DNA of 64,000 nt from Catellatospora vulcania (GTDB lineage: Bacteria > Actinomycetota > Actinomycetes > Mycobacteriales > Micromonosporaceae), in NCBI RefSeq assembly GCF_009720385.1, contig NZ_ML769311.1, forward strand, positions 37,168-101,167, given 5' to 3'. Of the stretch, positions 61,182-64,000 are shown piece after piece. The notes beneath the pieces were generated by a model. It was not told the DNA's origin, made no database searches, and worked only from the letters and a program-made list of their open reading frames with translations. The translations under genes and the position numbers were made by a program. Each line of letters starts with the position of its first letter. Position 1 is the first letter of the stretch.

Positions 61182-62204
61182 TCAGCGCGTGCGGTAAACC
61201 CCGGTGCTGCCGCGCGGCAGCAACCGGTAGGGCTCGGCGGGCTGGGAGTCGGCTCCCGGCCCGGCCTCGATGGCGGCGAAGAGCATGCGCGCCGCCTGCG
61301 CGCCCCGGCCCGGGATGTCGTGGGCCAGCGCGGTCAGCTTCGGGTTGACCAGGCGGCACAGCCGGGAGTCGTTGAACGCGACCAGGGACAGCTCGTCCGG
61401 CACGGACAGACCCATCTCCAGCGCCACTTCGAGTCCGGTCACCGCGGTCAGGTCGGTGTGGTAGATGATCGCGGTCGGCCGGTCCGGTGAGGCCAGCAGC
61501 CGCCGGGTGGCCTGCGCGCTCTCCTCGTCGGAGAAGTCGGCCCGCACCGTCACCGGCTCGGGCAGGCCGCGCAGGCGGCACACCTCGTGCAGGGCGGTGG
61601 TGCGGTCCACGATGTGGCGCATGTTCGGGTCGCCGGCCACGTGGGCGAGGCGGCGGTGGCCGAGCGCGGCGAGGTACTCGACGACGTCGGTCATGCCGGC
61701 CGCGTCCTGCGACCAGATGCTCGGCAGCGTTCCGGTTCCGGCCGGGCCGCCGATGACGACCGCGGGCAGGTGCAGGTCTTCCAGCACGCTGACGCGCGGG
61801 TCGTCGTCGCGCAGGTTGAGCACGATGACGCCGTCGACCCGGTGTTCGGCCCACCAGCGGCGGTAGGTGGCGATCTCGGCTTCGGTGTCCTCGACGACCT
61901 GCAGGTTGAGGCCGCAGGAACGGGCCGACAGCTCGGATTCCAGGCCGCTGATCAGTTCCATGGTGAACGGTTCGGCCCCGAGCAGCCGCGCCGGCCGTTG
62001 CAGGGCGAGGCCGATGGCGCCGGCCCGGCCGCCGCGCAGGGCGCGGGCCGCGCTGTGCGGGCGCCAGCCCAGTTCGGACGCCACAGCGAGGACCCGCTGG
62101 CGGGTCTCCTCGGAGACGCCGGGCTGGTCGTTGAGCGCGAACGAGACCGCCGAGCGGGAAACCCCTGCGCGGCCGGCGATGTCGGCGATGGTCGGGCGCT
62201 TCAC
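61182..62204 (-). CDS. LacI-family repressor
   Basis: 340 residues. HTH TIADIAGRAGVSRSAVSFALN at residues 5-25 and a periplasmic-binding-like sugar domain. GTG 62204 after GGAGGA. Controls mannan genes by inference. Confidence 0.9.
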   Translation of the reverse strand: MKRPTIADIAGRAGVSRSAVSFALNDQPGVSEETRQRVLAVASELGWRPHSAARALRGGRAGAIGLALQRPARLLGAEPFTMELISGLESELSARSCGLNLQVVEDTEAEIATYRRWWAEHRVDGVIVLNLRDDDPRVSVLEDLHLPAVVIGGPAGTGTLPSIWSQDAAGMTDVVEYLAALGHRRLAHVAGDPNMRHIVDRTTALHEVCRLRGLPEPVTVRADFSDEESAQATRRLLASPDRPTAIIYHTDLTAVTGLEVALEMGLSVPDELSLVAFNDSRLCRLVNPKLTALAHDIPGRGAQAARMLFAAIEAGPGADSQPAEPYRLLPRGSTGVYRTR

Positions 62205-62246
62205 GGCCGTCCTCCGTTCCGCATGGGCAGCTCCCTGGTGGTTGCT

Positions 62247-62262
62247 ACTAAACCGATTTCGT
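62247..62262. promoter_or_regulatory. Candidate LacI operator upstream of lacI
   Basis: ACTAAACCGATTTCGT has an AAACCGATTT centre with CpG, the usual LacI plan. A matching half is seen upstream of the ABC gene. Confidence 0.55.
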
Positions 62263-62420
62263 TACGGACCGGGACAGTAGCAGCGCGCTCCGTCGTGCGG
62301 AAGACCCCGGTCGATCCGCTCCGAGCACGGGCGGATCTGTTGTGACACAGCAAATAGCGGCTCATCTGCGACGATGCTCCTCTGGAGACGTGACGGAAAA
62401 GTTTCCGGCGTAACACGGTG

Positions 62421-62472
62421 TTGACGTACCTGCGGGCGCGGGCTATGGTCCCGGTCACTGTTTCGATTTAGT
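62421..62472 (+). promoter_or_regulatory. Promoter and operator for ABC sugar-binding gene
   Basis: TTGACG (62421-62426), 17-base spacer, TATGGT (62444-62449). TCGATTTAGT at 62463-62472 is the reverse of ACTAAATCGA and lies just after the start of transcription, where LacI would block. Part of a 395-base gap without genes. Confidence 0.65.
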
Positions 62473-62599
62473 TCGACATCGCGTCTTGATGGATCGCGAC
62501 AGGGCCGCCGGGGTTCGCACCCCGGGGGTCCGCACGATGCCGGCCGGACGCAACGCTTCCGCACCTCTCCACGCGCATCGCACCTCACAGGAGTTCACT

Positions 62600-63910
62600 A
62601 TGGAGCATGCTCGATCCAGGACGTTCCGCCGGAGGCCCGGCGTAGTCCTGAGCGCGCTGCTGTTGGCCGCCTCGCTCGTCACGGCGGCCTGTGGCACGGC
62701 TGACGAGCCCGAGGCCGAAAGCGGCCCGGTCACCATCAGCTGGGGCTGGTGGAGCAACACCCCCGAGAAGGACGCGCTCTACCGCAAGTGGCTCGACGGC
62801 TTCGAGGCGGCCAACCCGAACATCAAGATCAAGTCCGAGTTCCTGCCCTGGGACGCGTACTGGGACAAGGTGAAGACCACCACCGCCGGCGGCAACGCCT
62901 ACGACGTGGTCGGCCTGTGCTCCTGCTTCGCGGCGTCGTACTTCGACAACGAGGTCTTCGCCGACCTCAAGAAGATGGACGACTACTCCGGCGCCATCAA
63001 GGGCGCCCAGCCCGGCCCGGTCGGCGTCTTCGGCTGGAAGGACAAGCAGTACGCGATGCCCGTCGGCATCTCCGTGCCGCTGGTCGGCTACAACAAGGAC
63101 CTGTTCAAGGCGGCCGGCGTGGCCGAGCCCGACCCGGCCGTGCCGATGACCCTCGACGCCTTCAAGGAGATGGCGAAGAAGCTCACCAAGGTCAACGGTT
63201 CCGGCAAGGTCACCCAGTACGCCCTGCACCCGGGCAGCCTGAACTTCTGGGAGTCGCTCATCGCGATGCGCGGCGGCTCGATGTACGACAGCTTCGTCAG
63301 CCCGACCAAGGTCACCGTGAACAGCCCGCAGGGCATCGCCGGCCTGGCCGACTACGCGAGCCTGTTCACCGACAAGATCGTGCCGCCGATCGACGAGCAG
63401 CGCGAGAACCAGTGGCTCAACGGCGACCTGGACAGCCTGCGCACCGGCAAGGTCGCCATGGCCCGCGTCGGTCCCTGGAACTTCGCCGACATCGCCGCCA
63501 AGTCCCCGAACATCGGCGTCTTCCCCCTGCCGAAGGTCGGCGACAGCCTGGTCCTCTACTCCGGCGCCAATGGGTACGCGATCTCCGCCGAGAGCGAGCA
63601 CCAGAAGGAGGCCTGGGCGTTCCTGAAGTGGATGCTCAAGACCGAGAACCAGGTCGAGTTCGCGAAGTTCAGCGACGTGCCGGTCGACGCCGAGGCGCTG
63701 AAGAAGCTGCCGGACTTCATCACCCCCAAGGAGTTCGGCCCGACCCTGCTGGCCTCCGTGCCGGCCTTCCGCCCCGGTCTGCTGACCGTGAAGGAGGAGC
63801 TGGGCAAGGACGTCGGTCTGATCATCGACGACCTGGGCCGCGGCAAGCTCACCCCCGAGCAGGCCGCCGCCGAGATCGAGAAGAAGGGCAACGCGCTGCT
63901 GGCGCAGTAG
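62600..63910 (+). CDS. ABC transporter sugar-binding lipoprotein
   Basis: 436 residues. Signal with lipobox LVTAAC (about 30-35), then a type 1 solute-binding protein fold for oligosaccharides (ISWGWWSNTPEKDALYRKW, GYNKDLFKAAG). ATG 62600 with CAGGAG. Permease genes would lie past the window. Under LacI control by operator. Confidence 0.88.
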   Translation: MEHARSRTFRRRPGVVLSALLLAASLVTAACGTADEPEAESGPVTISWGWWSNTPEKDALYRKWLDGFEAANPNIKIKSEFLPWDAYWDKVKTTTAGGNAYDVVGLCSCFAASYFDNEVFADLKKMDDYSGAIKGAQPGPVGVFGWKDKQYAMPVGISVPLVGYNKDLFKAAGVAEPDPAVPMTLDAFKEMAKKLTKVNGSGKVTQYALHPGSLNFWESLIAMRGGSMYDSFVSPTKVTVNSPQGIAGLADYASLFTDKIVPPIDEQRENQWLNGDLDSLRTGKVAMARVGPWNFADIAAKSPNIGVFPLPKVGDSLVLYSGANGYAISAESEHQKEAWAFLKWMLKTENQVEFAKFSDVPVDAEALKKLPDFITPKEFGPTLLASVPAFRPGLLTVKEELGKDVGLIIDDLGRGKLTPEQAAAEIEKKGNALLAQ

Positions 63911-63921
63911 CCTGACCGGCC

Positions 63922-63955
63922 GGTGCGGCCCCGTGGACTCACGCGGGGCCGCACC
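63922..63955. terminator. Hairpin after sugar-binding gene
   Basis: GGTGCGGCCCCG / CGGGGCCGCACC, loop 10. Could be an attenuator between binding protein and permease genes. Confidence 0.55.
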
Positions 63956-64000
63956 CGCCGGGCCCCGGCCCCCCCCCGGGGGGCCCGCCCACCCCCAAGC
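63956..64000. other. Low-complexity G/C end
   Basis: Runs of C and G at the very end of the window; may be a contig edge or sequencing artefact. No gene seen. Confidence 0.5.

Noticed and set aside
1..64000. Insertion sequences or prophage
   Set aside because: No transposase, integrase or phage structural gene found on either strand.

Overview
The window is very GC-rich with strong third-position G/C bias, frequent GTG/TTG starts, many leaderless genes, Tat/lipoprotein-type exported proteins and high-GC Gram-positive families. These include an ESX-like protein, LacI-controlled ABC sugar uptake, an SrsABC-type phenolic-lipid operon, Stealth/PIG-L glycopolymer enzymes and secreted GH5 mannanase. 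This fits an actinomycete, and family Micromonosporaceae is my best guess. No rRNA, tRNA, CRISPR, transposase or phage gene was seen. It looks like chromosomal sequence mixing core genes with accessory loci.

Layout. 1-4.9 kb: NUDIX, endonuclease V, a YbaB-like plus ESX-like pair, then the core pair cmk-der. 5.1-7.8 kb: a three-gene operon (type III PKS, ICMT-type methyltransferase, FAD hydroxylase) matching SrsABC. 7.9-17.1 kb: mscL, a Ser/Thr kinase with beta-propeller, an AlkB-like dioxygenase, an alpha/beta hydrolase, a ThrE-type exporter and a Ski2-like helicase. 17.2-25 kb: a DinB-like protein, a translationally coupled PIG-L deacetylase and Stealth protein, an IMPase, a deoxyribosyltransferase-NUDIX fusion divergent from a uridine-kinase-like protein with no P-loop, and a CBS protein. 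25-33.5 kb: ActP/DUF485 symporter, AraC plus VOC, a LytS/LytTR two-component system, a phosphotransferase, and a second symporter with a small membrane partner. 33.5-36.7 kb: an adenylate-forming ligase coupled to an MFS transporter with a C-terminal coiled coil. 36.9-45.1 kb: an accessory stretch of orphan genes and small regulators (NUDIX/XRE, MarR/quinone reductase, NADAR). 45.1-57.1 kb: hydrolase, ComB, FAD monooxygenase/TetR, a secreted M23 FG-GAP protein, DUF4279, a frameshifted DUF4262 gene, a secreted nuclease, a GAF-GGDEF cyclase and an LRV-repeat protein. 57.2-63.9 kb: a mannan-utilisation locus (GH5, GH1, LacI regulator, divergent ABC binding protein) with candidate operators. The final bases are low-complexity G/C.

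How parts work together. In the mannan locus, secreted GH5 would cut mannan, the lipoprotein would capture oligosaccharides, cytoplasmic GH1 would finish them and LacI would gate expression. A shared ACTAAAYCGA-like sequence lies upstream of GH5, lacI and the ABC gene. The srs-like operon would make a methylated, hydroxylated alkylresorcinol or related phenolic lipid. Between genes there is a striking set of long, near-perfect palindromes without T-tracts, falling into at least two sequence families. Thirteen genes carry a -10 hexamer ending 6-8 nt before the start codon, indicating leaderless transcripts; this also helps choose starts and exposes one frameshift.
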